The position numbers were made by a program, and so were the translations under genes. DNA of 64,000 nt from Flavobacteriaceae bacterium (GTDB lineage Bacteria > Bacteroidota > Bacteroidia > Flavobacteriales > Flavobacteriaceae): positions 1-64,000 of the forward strand of contig JAHEHF010000002.1 in NCBI GenBank assembly GCA_024644745.1. The letters are read 5' to 3'. This document shows positions 45,761 through 55,498 of the stretch, one piece after another. The notes beneath the pieces are model-generated. The model worked only from the letters and a program-made list of their open reading frames with translations. It did not search any database and was not told the origin of the DNA. Position 1 is the stretch's first letter; each line of letters starts with the position of its first letter.

Positions 45761-47035
45761 TCAAGCTTGGCTTAAAGCCTCCTTTAATATTTCAACAAAG
45801 CGATAAACATCCTTAAAGCTGTTGTATAAAGGAGCCGGAGCTATTCTGATCACATCGGGCTCTCGCCAGTCTGCAATGACGCCCCTTTCGCTTATTTTAT
45901 CGAACAATGAACGGTTATTGTTGATCATTCTTATGGATAATTGTGCCCCTCTTTCATGAGGTTCGTTCGGGGTAATGATGTCTATGTCATCACTTTTTAA
46001 TCCATGGATCAGAAACTCAAGGTATCCGGTAATCAGTCTTGATTTGGTCACGATCTGCTCCATTCCGGCCTCATTAAAAATATCAAGAGAAGCTCTTAAA
46101 GCAGCCATCGAGATGACAGTTTCATTGCTCAATTGCCATCCTTCCGCAGTTTGGATCGGCACAAAGGTGTCATCCATCAAAAACCGGGTTGCCTTGTCAT
46201 GCCCCCACCAACCTGCAAATCGTGGCAGGTCCTTTCGATTGATGTGACGCTTATGAACAAAACATCCTGCCACACCGCCCGGCCCTGAATTTATATATTT
46301 ATAAGTGCACCAAACAGCAAAATCAACGTTCCAGTTGTGCAACTGCAAGGGCAGATTTCCTGCGCCATGTGCCAGGTCAAAGCCCACCGTACATCCTTTT
46401 TCATGGCCCGCTGCCGTGATGCGGGCCATGTCAAATGCCTGACCCGTATAATAATTAAGACCGCCAAGCATGATCAGGGCAATCGAATCGCCTTCCTCTT
46501 CAATGAGCTTCAGGATGTCATCCGTTTGCAAGGTGACTTCTCCCGGTCTTGGTTCCAGCTCAATCAGGCTCTGATCAATGTTCAGGCCGTGAAATTCAAT
46601 TTGTGATTTAACCGCATACTGGTCAGATGGAAAGGCAAATTTTTCAATAAGTATTTTGTACCTCTTCTGAGTTGGCCTATAAAAAGAAACCATCATCAGA
46701 TGAAGGTTGACAGTAAGGCTGTTCATGACCACGACTTCTTCCTTTTTTGCTCCTACAACAGCGGCCATTTTTTCACCCAGTTCTTCGTGATAAGTGGTAA
46801 ATGGGCGACGGGCCTCAAAATGCCCTTTGACACCAAGTTCCTTCCAGTCATCAAGGACTTCCTCTATATAGGATTTTGCCTTTTTTGGCTGCAGACCCAA
46901 CGAATTCCCACATAAATAAACTGCATCCTTTCCGTCACTGTGTTTAGGGAAATAAAACTGATCTCTATATTTGCCCAATGGATCCATATTGTCCATTTTC
47001 TCAGCAAACTCAAGCGTGTAAAGGTATTCTATCAT
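45761..47035 (-). CDS. kynU: Kynureninase
   Basis: PLP-dependent hydrolase of 424 residues cleaving kynurenine to anthranilate and alanine (or 3-hydroxykynurenine to 3-hydroxyanthranilate). Conserved blocks: YLCGNSLGLQPK, MNSLTVNLHLMM, GFDLAHGAGNLPLQLH, WCTYKYINSGPG with the Schiff-base lysine, and GWQLSN. It lies 3 bp after the cyclase gene. No kynurenine monooxygenase or 3-hydroxyanthranilate dioxygenase gene is in the window, so the local products would be anthranilate and alanine. Confidence 0.95.
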   Translation of the reverse strand: MIEYLYTLEFAEKMDNMDPLGKYRDQFYFPKHSDGKDAVYLCGNSLGLQPKKAKSYIEEVLDDWKELGVKGHFEARRPFTTYHEELGEKMAAVVGAKKEEVVVMNSLTVNLHLMMVSFYRPTQKRYKILIEKFAFPSDQYAVKSQIEFHGLNIDQSLIELEPRPGEVTLQTDDILKLIEEEGDSIALIMLGGLNYYTGQAFDMARITAAGHEKGCTVGFDLAHGAGNLPLQLHNWNVDFAVWCTYKYINSGPGGVAGCFVHKRHINRKDLPRFAGWWGHDKATRFLMDDTFVPIQTAEGWQLSNETVISMAALRASLDIFNEAGMEQIVTKSRLITGYLEFLIHGLKSDDIDIITPNEPHERGAQLSIRMINNNRSLFDKISERGVIADWREPDVIRIAPAPLYNSFKDVYRFVEILKEALSQA

Positions 47036-47038
47036 TGT

Positions 47039-47875
47039 TCAGATTTCTAGCGAATTAAGTATTTTTTGCAAAGGGTAAATCAGGGGACGACTCGGTGAAG
47101 CATCAGATACAAAGGGCGCGATCTGAAGATTCAACAGGTAGTTCCCGTCCTTAATTTCATCTGGCACATAAATCAATTCAGTGATCGTTTTATGAACTTT
47201 GGCATCAGCTCCTTTTTCATGACTTTCAAACTCCATATTCCAAAAAATATGATGTGCACTCAGCTTTCCTTCATCAGATGACCGGTCAACGGAGGGTAAA
47301 TCCACCAAAAGGTGGTCGACTCCTATCTCTGACAGATAAGACATTGCTTCCATCGAAAAAAACGCTGCGTTTTCTGAGGAATACCTCCTTTTCTTCTTAG
47401 ACTGATCATTAGGTAAGGTCCTGATCAAAAGTGCCTTTTGAAAGCCCTCCTCACCTGACTCCAATGCCTTTTCCAATTGTTGTCTCGTGATATAAACATC
47501 CTTCGAATTTTTCTCGGGTATATAGCTTTCGGCATGATCAACTGCCTTGACGGGCGCAACACTGATCAGTGTTGCGGGAATGAATGAATCAACCAGCTGC
47601 TCCTGAATGGAATAGCGCTTATGGGTGAGGTGACCAATACATTCTGTGTGTGTACCATTACAGTGAGGGATCATTGAGATCCGTTCAAAATTGCAACCAC
47701 CACCTCGTCTTGTGTCCCCAACAAAACCATCCTTCTGATAGGCCTGAGATGCCGCATGCTCAACATCATACATATTTGGTTGTTCCCCGTTAAATCTCAA
47801 GGGAATCGATATATCATGATAATTGTTCACCTGTACATGGTACTCATGCCCTCTGACTGTAAAATGCAGCTTCAT
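47039..47875 (-). CDS. Cyclase-family protein, probable kynurenine formamidase (KynB role)
   Basis: A 278-residue metal-dependent hydrolase of the cyclase family. It should hydrolyse N-formylkynurenine, the step between its two neighbours. The family motif HxGTHxDxPxH is altered to HCNGTHTECIGH (residues 71-82): one residue is inserted before GTH, Asp is Glu78 and Pro is missing. The N-terminal HDISIPLRFNG and later LLVDLPSVDR match the family. The divergent motif leaves the metal chemistry unproved, but location between tryptophan dioxygenase and kynureninase makes the role likely. Confidence 0.8.
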   Translation of the reverse strand: MKLHFTVRGHEYHVQVNNYHDISIPLRFNGEQPNMYDVEHAASQAYQKDGFVGDTRRGGGCNFERISMIPHCNGTHTECIGHLTHKRYSIQEQLVDSFIPATLISVAPVKAVDHAESYIPEKNSKDVYITRQQLEKALESGEEGFQKALLIRTLPNDQSKKKRRYSSENAAFFSMEAMSYLSEIGVDHLLVDLPSVDRSSDEGKLSAHHIFWNMEFESHEKGADAKVHKTITELIYVPDEIKDGNYLLNLQIAPFVSDASPSRPLIYPLQKILNSLEI

Positions 47876-47940
47876 GCTAAATTAGGTTGACTTTCAAAAT
47901 TTCAAATCTGTTCCAATATTTCTGATCCTTCAAACATATA

Positions 47941-49041
47941 TCATTCTTCTCTCAGTGAAAATGTAAAATTTAATTTTTTCTTTAACTCCGCCGGCAGTTT
48001 GGGTAAAGCTGACCTTGGGATCAATAAAGTGGAAATGTTGTGCAAATCGTAAAATATCCTGTGTTTTTCTGCAGTAGTTTTTAAATAATCATAGCCCGAG
48101 GAGCCCCCGGTACCAATCTTCTGTCCGAGGGTGCGCAGTACCATCTGGGCATGTCTGTTTCTCCATGTCGTAAGCAATTCATCTATGTCTATCAATTTTT
48201 GAAGAAACATGAATGGCTGCCTCAAAAGGGGTTCGTCACGATAAAGATTGATCAGTAAAGCGCTTATAGTGGCTTTATATGACAATTTTAACTTTCCTTT
48301 CTCAAGATTATCCTCATGGCTTTTTTTATCGAATATAGAATTGAAATAACTGCTGGTCTCACCCAACATTCTTATCCTGAGATTTTTTTCGTGATCTGTA
48401 ATATAATCCGCCGAATGGATGGCTTCTTCTTCAGAGATCAACATGTTTTCAACAGCACCTTTGTACTCTTCAATAAAATCAAAATTGTCAAATTGCAGAA
48501 AAGGGGTCCTTTCCAGCCATTTCTCAACCAATTCCAGCATAGAGTCTCCTGACTCGAGGGCATCCAGAATATCCTGCTCTTTCTGAGAAAAAACGCCCGA
48601 GTAAGCACATTGGGTATAGGAAATCCTGTTGTCTCTTTTTAATCCAAGGGAAACTTCAAGCTGCCTGAACTGAAAACTTTGAAATCCGGAAGCAGGGAGC
48701 AGATAATTCCTGAAATCAAGGAAATCCAAAGGGGTCATGGTCTCAATAATATCTATCTGATCGACAAGGATCTTCTGGATCTTCACTACCCTGTCGAGCC
48801 TTGAAATTGCAATACCTATATCAGCTTCCTCCACAGCTCCTTCACTGAACAGGTCCATGACAGAACCAAGATCATGAAGAATCTCCTTGAACCATAATTC
48901 ATAAACCTGATGCACGATAATAAAAAGCATTTCATCGTGTGCGGGTTCCTTGAATTCCTCACTTCGAAGCTTTTGGGCATCCAGGATTTTCTGCAATTGC
49001 AAATACTGATCATAATGTATTGAAGAAAGCTCCTTGTCCAT
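47941..49041 (-). CDS. kynA: Tryptophan 2,3-dioxygenase
   Basis: Heme enzyme opening the indole ring of tryptophan to N-formylkynurenine; 366 residues, close to the eukaryotic length rather than the short bacterial form (about 280). Blocks: DEMLFIIVHQVYELWFKEIL (39-58, quoted as region; the His and Arg/Tyr of the substrate pocket), LPASGFQSFQFRQLE, and TWRNRHAQMVLRTLGQKIGTGGSSGYDYL with the proximal heme His. First gene of the kynurenine operon; 65 bp to the cyclase. Confidence 0.96.
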   Translation of the reverse strand: MDKELSSIHYDQYLQLQKILDAQKLRSEEFKEPAHDEMLFIIVHQVYELWFKEILHDLGSVMDLFSEGAVEEADIGIAISRLDRVVKIQKILVDQIDIIETMTPLDFLDFRNYLLPASGFQSFQFRQLEVSLGLKRDNRISYTQCAYSGVFSQKEQDILDALESGDSMLELVEKWLERTPFLQFDNFDFIEEYKGAVENMLISEEEAIHSADYITDHEKNLRIRMLGETSSYFNSIFDKKSHEDNLEKGKLKLSYKATISALLINLYRDEPLLRQPFMFLQKLIDIDELLTTWRNRHAQMVLRTLGQKIGTGGSSGYDYLKTTAEKHRIFYDLHNISTLLIPRSALPKLPAELKKKLNFTFSLREE

Positions 49042-49261
49042 ATCGAGTTAAAAACAGACTGATCGTTATTTAATAATTTCCTTAAAACAAGCAAGATAAT
49101 TATTTATCCTGTAAATTTGGCCCCGTTTTTTATCAAATCCTGCATGTACATGAAATTAGATTTCATAATAACAGTGTCATTTTTTTGAAGGCCTTCTTTC
49201 ATGATATCCTAAAAATGTTTCGTAATTTAAAACACCAAAAAACTAAAATCCAGCTTCCATC

Positions 49262-49840
49262 ATGAAAAAATTAGCCAATTACCTGCTTCAGGGCCTCTTA
49301 TACCTAGCCCCTTTGGGAATCACTGCTTATATCATCTATACGACCTTTACATTTGTTGACGGTTTGTCCCAGAAACTGCTGGCGAAATTTTTTGATTTCC
49401 AGATCCCGGGTCTGGGGCTCTTGTCTTTGCTTATTTTTTTGATATTTATAGGGTTCCTCGGAAGAACGATCATTGCACAACCCCTGAAAAAAATATTTCA
49501 TAAGATCATTGATAGTGTTCCTTTACTGAACTTTATCTATTCGGCCTTCAATGATCTTTTTACAGCTTTTATCGGCAAAGAAAAAAAATTCAACAAGCCC
49601 GTTCTTGTGAAGGTCAACCAGATCTCGGATCTTGAAAAGCTTGGTTTTATAACCGAGGAAAATCTTTCAGTTTTAAAAGAGAAAGATAAAGTTGCAGTAT
49701 ACTTTCCTCATTCGTATAATTTTTCAGGAGAATTGTTCATCGTCCCAAAAAGCCAGATCAGGCATTTAGACATCAATTCAAGTGAAATGATGAAATTCAT
49801 CGTTTCAGCGGGACTCACAGGATGGCATAAAAATAATTAA
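49262..49840 (+). CDS. DUF502 membrane protein
   Basis: A 192-residue inner-membrane protein with two hydrophobic segments (about 8-30 and 50-70) and a C-terminal soluble part, as in the DUF502 family: GLLYLAPLGITAYI, then FLGRTI, DSVPLLNFIYSAFNDL, and VYFPHSYNFSGELFIVPKSQI. The function is not established. The 3' end overlaps the convergent rsmG by 4 bp. Confidence 0.85.
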   Translation: MKKLANYLLQGLLYLAPLGITAYIIYTTFTFVDGLSQKLLAKFFDFQIPGLGLLSLLIFLIFIGFLGRTIIAQPLKKIFHKIIDSVPLLNFIYSAFNDLFTAFIGKEKKFNKPVLVKVNQISDLEKLGFITEENLSVLKEKDKVAVYFPHSYNFSGELFIVPKSQIRHLDINSSEMMKFIVSAGLTGWHKNN

Positions 49841-50466
49841 AGGCGGTATTTAAGCGGAATATAAACCACTTTTTTTGTTTCAAAAAAAGGGTCGTCAAAA
49901 TAAGATGTCAAATCGTAAATCTCAGCTTTTGGAAAATTTTTTAATTCTTCCTTCAAATCTCCACCCTTAAGGTAAAGAATTCCATTTTTCAAGGCATGCC
50001 TTTGCTGTTTGGCCACTTTTTTACGCGTCCAATTCACGAAGTCATCCATTCGGGTTACAGCCCTGCTCACGATAAAGTCGAATTCTCCCTTCACCTTTTC
50101 AGCCCGGCCATGAATGGCCCTGACATTATTCAAACCAAGGGCCTCTGAAACAGCCTCGACCACTTTAATTTTTTTACCTATTGAATCGACAAGTAAAAAC
50201 TCGCTTTCAGGAAACATGATTGCCAGCGGGATGCCCGGAAAACCGCCTCCAGTACCAACATCCAGAATTTTAGACCCAGGCAGAAAAGGCTGTACTTTAG
50301 CTATTCCGAGAGAATGCAGCACATGTTTCAGGTAGAGGGCATCTATATCCTTTCTTGAAATCACATTGATCTGAGCATTCCAATGTTTGTACAATTCTTC
50401 GAGTTTAGAAAACTGCCGGAGCTGTTGCGGAGTCAATCCCTGAAAATTTTCCCGTATAAGATTCAT
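49837..50466 (-). CDS. rsmG: 16S rRNA (guanine527-N7)-methyltransferase
   Basis: SAM-dependent methyltransferase of 209 residues that modifies G527 in the 530 loop of 16S rRNA. Class I SAM motif ILDVGTGGGFPGIPLAIMFP is clear, with VDSIGKKI and IVSRAVTRMDDFV, typical for RsmG (GidB). Normal length. Loss of this gene often gives low-level streptomycin resistance in other bacteria. The start is followed by a divergent gap to the desaturase gene. Confidence 0.96.
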   Translation of the reverse strand: MNLIRENFQGLTPQQLRQFSKLEELYKHWNAQINVISRKDIDALYLKHVLHSLGIAKVQPFLPGSKILDVGTGGGFPGIPLAIMFPESEFLLVDSIGKKIKVVEAVSEALGLNNVRAIHGRAEKVKGEFDFIVSRAVTRMDDFVNWTRKKVAKQQRHALKNGILYLKGGDLKEELKNFPKAEIYDLTSYFDDPFFETKKVVYIPLKYRL

Positions 50467-50627
50467 ATCAAATTTTTAGCAAAAATACAATTAATCTTAA
50501 ATGAACATGAAAGACATTCAAAAGATCATCTGGCCAAGGGCTCCAATTGTTACATATTCTGTTAAAAAAGCAACATTATTATGGCATAATTTTAACAAAA
50601 AAATGTTTATTCCAATTAAAATACTAG

Positions 50628-50635
50628 TAACTTTG
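50628..50635 (+). promoter_or_regulatory. Bacteroidetes promoter of the fatty acid desaturase
   Basis: TAACTTTG matches TAnnTTTG, 46 bases before the start codon. A TGTTTATT at 50604-50611 is about 17 bases upstream and may serve as the -33 region. Confidence 0.6.
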
Positions 50636-50680
50636 CACTCAGAATTTTGCTATGTTAGCAGAAATAGATAAAAAATCAAT

Positions 50681-51772
50681 ATGCAAGGGATTAAATTCGT
50701 AACAAGAGACAAAACAAATTTTATAAAGACTCTAAACAAAAGAGTTAATAACTACTTCAAAGAGAACAACATAAAGAAAACAGGGAATTGGAAACTATAC
50801 ACAAAAGCAGTTGTCATGTTTGCCATTTTTCTTGTGCCTCTGGTATTACTTTTAACGGTCGATTTGCCCTCCTGGGCGCAAATACTCATGACTGTCATTA
50901 TCGGAATCGGTATGGCAGGTGTTGGAATGAACATCATGCACGATGCCAATCACGAATCATTTTCAAGCAAGAAATGGGTAAACAGCATCATGGGCAGCAG
51001 TATTTATATTCTTGCCGGAAATGTATACAACTGGAAAGTACAGCACAATGTTTTGCACCATACCTATACCAACATTCAGGGCCTCGATGAAGACATTGAT
51101 GCCGGAAGGATTATCAGATTCTCAAAACATTCAAAATGGCTTAAAATTCATAAATTTCAGAAATATTATTCCATCTTCCTTTACGGTTTGCTGACTTTGA
51201 ACTGGGCCATTACCACTGATATTAAACAAATGCATAATTATTTAAAGCGAAAATTATCTTACGGAAAGTTTCCTAATCCTGCCAAAGAATGGTCAGTACT
51301 GGTATTGACCAAGATCCTCTATTATTCCATTTGGCTGGTCCTTCCAATTATGGTAATGGATGTTGCCTGGTGGCAGGTGTTGATCGGATTTTTTGTGATG
51401 CACTATACGGCCGGGATGATCCTGAGTGTGGTTTTTCAACTGGCACATGTCATGCCAAATACAGATATGCCGAAGCCTGATGAAAATGGGATGATGCAAC
51501 ATACCTGGGCGATCCATCAATTGTATACCACTTCAAATTTTGCGATCAACAATAAATTGGTAAACTTTTTTACCGGAGGATTGAATCACCAGGTGGAGCA
51601 TCATATTTTCCCGCATATTTCGCATATCCATTACAAGAAGATATCCGAAATCGTGAAAAGAACGACCCGTGAATTTAATTTGCCATACAACGAATACAGA
51701 ACGATGATAGGTGCCTTTATTGACCATTTCAAACAACTTGACAAATTAGGCAAACATCCTCAATTAGCTTAA
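50681..51772 (+). CDS. Membrane fatty acid desaturase (acyl-CoA/acyl-lipid)
   Basis: A 363-residue integral membrane di-iron desaturase. Three histidine boxes: HDANH (87-91), HNVLHH (122-127) and HQVEHH (303-308). The last, HQVEHH, is typical of the acyl-lipid/front-end-like desaturase group. Four to five hydrophobic segments surround them. No cytochrome b5 domain is fused. It introduces a double bond into membrane acyl chains, probably to adjust fluidity; regiospecificity cannot be told. The aminotransferase gene follows after 3 bp. Confidence 0.93.
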   Translation: MQGIKFVTRDKTNFIKTLNKRVNNYFKENNIKKTGNWKLYTKAVVMFAIFLVPLVLLLTVDLPSWAQILMTVIIGIGMAGVGMNIMHDANHESFSSKKWVNSIMGSSIYILAGNVYNWKVQHNVLHHTYTNIQGLDEDIDAGRIIRFSKHSKWLKIHKFQKYYSIFLYGLLTLNWAITTDIKQMHNYLKRKLSYGKFPNPAKEWSVLVLTKILYYSIWLVLPIMVMDVAWWQVLIGFFVMHYTAGMILSVVFQLAHVMPNTDMPKPDENGMMQHTWAIHQLYTTSNFAINNKLVNFFTGGLNHQVEHHIFPHISHIHYKKISEIVKRTTREFNLPYNEYRTMIGAFIDHFKQLDKLGKHPQLA

Positions 51773-51775
51773 TAA

Positions 51776-52984
51776 ATGATGAACCAACCAACAACAATGT
51801 CATATCCATTATCAGACAGAATCAACAGCCTCCCCGTTTCAGAAACATTGGCGATGGCGGCCAAAGCAAGGGAATTAAAAGAGCAAGGAAAAAACATCAT
51901 CAGCCTGAGTCTGGGAGAACCTGACTTCAACACCCCTGAATTTATAAAAGATGCTGCCATTCAGGCCATAAAAGACAATTATAATTCCTATTCTCCGGTA
52001 AATGGATATGCAGATCTCAGAGAGTCGATCAGCAGAAAATTCAAACGTGACAATAATCTTGATTATAATTTAAACCAGATCGTCGTTTCAACGGGTGCAA
52101 AACAATCTATAGCCAATGTCGCCATGGTCTTGTTAAATCCTGGAGATGAAGTCATTCTTCCCGCGCCCTATTGGGTGAGTTATTCTGCGATCAGCACCCT
52201 GGCTGAAGCCACCTATGTTGAGATCCCGTCGAGCATTGAAACGGATTTTAAAATCACACCGGAACAACTGGAGGCTGCGATTACACCCAAAACCAAAATG
52301 ATCTTTTTCAATTCTCCCAACAATCCGAGTGGCACTGTTTATACAGAAGCTGAGTACAGGGCTCTCGCCGAAGTGTTGGAGAAACATCCGCAGGTCTATA
52401 TACTCTCTGATGAAATTTATGAACACATCAATTACGGGGTTCCCAATTTTAGCTTTGCGGCGATCGAAAGCATGTATGACAGAACGATCACCGTTAACGG
52501 GATCGCAAAAGCATTTGCCATGACAGGATGGAGGATCGGATATATTGGTGCGCCAGAATGGATTGCAAAAGCGTGTAATAAAATGCAGGGGCAAATTACC
52601 TCAGGGGCAAACTGTATTGCGCAAAGAGCCACAATTACTGCACTGGATGCTCCGGTTTCGAAAATTCAGTACATGATTGACGAATTTAAAGTAAGAAGAG
52701 ATCTTATTTTAGGCTTGTTGAACAATATCAAAGGAATCAAAACCAATGTTGCCAAAGGAGCATTTTATGTGTTTCCAGATGTCTCCTATTATTTTGGTAA
52801 AACCATTGATGGAACAGAAGTTAAAAACGCTTCAGATTTCGCCATGCTGCTGCTGGAAAAAGCAAATGTTGCAACAGTTACAGGAGAAGCTTTCGGTGCA
52901 CCGAACTGCATCCGTATCAGCTATGCAGCGTCACAGGAAAACTTAAAAGAGGCCGTGAGGAGAATTGCCGCCCTATTGTCTTAA
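51776..52984 (+). CDS. aspC: Aspartate aminotransferase, class I PLP
   Basis: A 402-residue class I aminotransferase of the bacterial Ib aspartate/prephenate type: LSLGEPDFNTP (substrate/cofactor loop), FNSPNNPSGTVY, ILSDEIYEHINYG, and the Schiff-base lysine in NGIAKAFAMTGWRIGY. It probably interconverts aspartate and oxaloacetate. The start may instead be at 51797 (MSYPLSDRINSL), which matches the usual N-terminus of the family. It is followed 9 bp later by a thioesterase gene, so both may be co-transcribed with the desaturase. Confidence 0.92.
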   Translation: MMNQPTTMSYPLSDRINSLPVSETLAMAAKARELKEQGKNIISLSLGEPDFNTPEFIKDAAIQAIKDNYNSYSPVNGYADLRESISRKFKRDNNLDYNLNQIVVSTGAKQSIANVAMVLLNPGDEVILPAPYWVSYSAISTLAEATYVEIPSSIETDFKITPEQLEAAITPKTKMIFFNSPNNPSGTVYTEAEYRALAEVLEKHPQVYILSDEIYEHINYGVPNFSFAAIESMYDRTITVNGIAKAFAMTGWRIGYIGAPEWIAKACNKMQGQITSGANCIAQRATITALDAPVSKIQYMIDEFKVRRDLILGLLNNIKGIKTNVAKGAFYVFPDVSYYFGKTIDGTEVKNASDFAMLLLEKANVATVTGEAFGAPNCIRISYAASQENLKEAVRRIAALLS

Positions 52985-52993
52985 GGCGTTCAA

Positions 52994-53434
52994 ATGAGTT
53001 TTAAAGTTTCCTTCTCTACAAGATGGGCAGATTTTGATCCCAACAATCATATGCGGCACAGTGCATACAACGATTATGCAGCAGAATCACGGGTGCGTCT
53101 GTTCAACGCCTACGGTTTGTCTTTGGCTGAGTTCAACAAATTGAACATTGGACCGATCTTATTCAGGGAAGAGACCGATTTTTTCAGAGAAATAACCCTG
53201 AGTGATGATATCAGTGTTGAATTGTTGTTAAAAGGATGTTCAGAAAAGGGAGAGCGTTTTAAAATGCAGCATAAGATCTACAGAGGAGACGGTCAGTTAG
53301 CGGCAACGATCAATATCTATGCAGCCTGGATGGATCTCGGGAAAAGAAAACTTACAGGAGCTCCGAAAATGATATTGGATGTCTTGGATCAATTGGATAA
53401 AACCGATGATTTTGAGCTTATTCCCTTAGGTTAA
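52994..53434 (+). CDS. Hotdog-fold acyl-CoA thioesterase (4HBT family)
   Basis: A 146-residue single hotdog domain. The N-terminal STRWADFDPNNHMRHSAYNDYA region is the YbgC/4-hydroxybenzoyl-CoA thioesterase signature with the conserved Asp (Asp16 in DPNNH). It should hydrolyse acyl-CoA or acyl-ACP thioesters; chain length is unknown. It is part of a short same-strand run with desaturase and aspC, which hints at a link to fatty acid metabolism. Confidence 0.88.
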   Translation: MSFKVSFSTRWADFDPNNHMRHSAYNDYAAESRVRLFNAYGLSLAEFNKLNIGPILFREETDFFREITLSDDISVELLLKGCSEKGERFKMQHKIYRGDGQLAATINIYAAWMDLGKRKLTGAPKMILDVLDQLDKTDDFELIPLG

Positions 53435-53508
53435 GAATAATATTTGTACTTTGAACCCGATGGGAACCGGTTTCTATGATATCACTTGGCTTTTAAAAAA
53501 TTCCATTT

Positions 53509-53913
53509 ATGAAAACTGCCCTTTTGAATATCGGCTTACTCATTCTAAGACTGAGCATTGGAGGCATGATGCTCTTTAATGGAATGGCCAAATTGTTGCG
53601 GGGCGTTGATTCCATAAAGGAGACATTCTTTAATGTGGGTATTCCTGAATTCATTGCTTATGCAGTATTCCTGGGTGAACTTTTAGCGCCTGTGCTTATG
53701 ATCATTGGATACCGTACCAGGCTGGCTGGCATTTTGATTACAATCACGATGCTCGTTGCCATACTAACTGCCCATTCAGAAAAAATTTTCACTCTGAATC
53801 AGTATGGGGGCTGGGCCATTGAAGTCTTGGGTCTTTACCTTTTTGGCGCGCTTGCCCTTTGTTTTACAGGAGCAGGAAAATTCGCAGTCTCTAGCAGTGG
53901 AAAATGGGATTGA
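53509..53913 (+). CDS. DoxX family membrane protein
   Basis: A 134-residue membrane protein with four hydrophobic segments, typical of DoxX: LILRLSIGGMMLFNGMAKLLRG at the N-terminus, FLGELLAPVLMIIGYRTRLAGI in the middle and GALALCFTGAGKFAV at the C-terminus (quoted as regions). DoxX proteins have been linked to quinone and thiol redox at the membrane in some bacteria; the role here is unknown. It is separated by 74 bp from the thioesterase and converges with nadB. Confidence 0.85.
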   Translation: MKTALLNIGLLILRLSIGGMMLFNGMAKLLRGVDSIKETFFNVGIPEFIAYAVFLGELLAPVLMIIGYRTRLAGILITITMLVAILTAHSEKIFTLNQYGGWAIEVLGLYLFGALALCFTGAGKFAVSSSGKWD

Positions 53914-53924
53914 TCAAATAATTC

Positions 53925-55496
53925 TCATGCCAGGTTGTCAAGACTGTAAAAGGCTCCTTTGTTTTCTTTTCTCAACATAGATTGCTGCACTACGAGGTAA
54001 GCTATCGCATTCAGATTTCTTAATTCACAAATCTGTGGCGAAAGTTTTGATTTCTCATAAGCTTTTTCAGTATCCTCATAAAGATAATTCAAGTGATCCA
54101 GGGCCTTTTCAAGTCTTTCATCTGATCTTACAATGGCCACAAGATCCGTCATGATGTTTTGAATGGTCTTTCTATTATGGCTGATCAGTACTTTTTCCTT
54201 TGGCACCATGGTCCCTTCTTCATCCCATTCAGGAATGGACAGTTCCTGATCAAAGACCATTTTGCTTCTGTTCCTGATAATTTCATGAGCGATCTTATTA
54301 CCATACACCAGGGCTTCGAGCAGAGAATTTGAAGCCAGTCGGTTCGCTCCATGCAGCCCTGTGCGGGAACATTCGCCGCAGGCAAATAAATTTCCGATTG
54401 AAGTCTGACCGTTTTTATCCACCTCAATGCCTCCCATTAAATAATGCGCAGCCGGAACAACCGGAATCCATTGCGATTCAGGATCAATTCCAAGGCTTTT
54501 ACATTTCTCAAATATATTTGGAAAATGCCTTCTGAATTCAGACATGTCCAAATGGGTACAGTCGAGGAAAACATGCGAATCACCTGAAAAAATCAATTCT
54601 GTATTGATCGCTCTTGAAACAATATCGCGGGGTGCCAGCTCTGCCCTGTCATCGATCTTCAGCATAAATCGTTCTCCGGATTTGTTCCTTAAATAAGCTC
54701 CGAATCCTCTTACAGCCTCCGAAATCAGAAAAGAAGGACTTTCCCCGGGCTGGTACAAAGAAGTGGGATGAAATTGAACGAATTCCATATCGGTTATTTT
54801 TGCCTTTGCCCTGTAAGCCATGGCTATACCGTCGCCTGTAGCAATTAAAGGATTCGTTGTTGCAGCATAAACCTGCCCAATACCACCTGTCGCCAGTATG
54901 GTCGAGGTAGCCAGATAAGTGTCTATTTTACTGGTTTTCTGATTCAGTACATAAGCACCGTAACATGATATTTTTTCGTCTTTCCCTTTTCCGGTGATGT
55001 GGTGATTGGTAATCAGGTCAATGGCAAAATGATAAGGAAGTAATTTGATGTTCGCCAGGGAACTCACCTGTTCCAGTAAGGTTTTTTCAATTTCATAACC
55101 TGTAATGTCCTTATAATGGAGGATTCTGTTAGTTGAATGACCTCCTTCTTTTCCAAGATCCATTTCCCCTTCCAGGTTCTGATCAAAATCAGTTCCCCAT
55201 TTAATGAGTTGTTTCATGCATCCGGGAGCTTCTTCCACAACCATTTTGACCACTTCCGGGTCATTGGAGTAATCCCCGGCCACCATGGTATCCCTGATGT
55301 GGTCTTCGAAAGAATCCAGTTTGTCCCAGACGGCGGCTATCCCTCCCTGGGCATACTTTGTGTTAGACTCGCTCTCATCCGCTTTTGTAGCAACCAAAAC
55401 CGTTTTATCAGGCAGCGCCCTTGCCGTTTTAATTGCTATGGAAAGTCCTGCAACCCCAGAACCCAAAACCAGAATATCAGCGCTAATTATACTCAT
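53925..55496 (-). CDS. nadB: L-aspartate oxidase
   Basis: FAD-dependent oxidation of aspartate to iminoaspartate, first step of de novo NAD synthesis. 523 residues; FAD-binding VLGSGVAGLSIAIKTA (11-26), TKYAQGGIAAVWD, GGEDG-type loop as EGGHSTNRILH, VQFHPTSLY and HGANRLASNSLLEALVYG, all typical of NadB. Starts 2 bp after nadA, so the two are coupled. Full length. Confidence 0.96.
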   Translation of the reverse strand: MSIISADILVLGSGVAGLSIAIKTARALPDKTVLVATKADESESNTKYAQGGIAAVWDKLDSFEDHIRDTMVAGDYSNDPEVVKMVVEEAPGCMKQLIKWGTDFDQNLEGEMDLGKEGGHSTNRILHYKDITGYEIEKTLLEQVSSLANIKLLPYHFAIDLITNHHITGKGKDEKISCYGAYVLNQKTSKIDTYLATSTILATGGIGQVYAATTNPLIATGDGIAMAYRAKAKITDMEFVQFHPTSLYQPGESPSFLISEAVRGFGAYLRNKSGERFMLKIDDRAELAPRDIVSRAINTELIFSGDSHVFLDCTHLDMSEFRRHFPNIFEKCKSLGIDPESQWIPVVPAAHYLMGGIEVDKNGQTSIGNLFACGECSRTGLHGANRLASNSLLEALVYGNKIAHEIIRNRSKMVFDQELSIPEWDEEGTMVPKEKVLISHNRKTIQNIMTDLVAIVRSDERLEKALDHLNYLYEDTEKAYEKSKLSPQICELRNLNAIAYLVVQQSMLRKENKGAFYSLDNLA

Positions 55497-55498
55497 CC

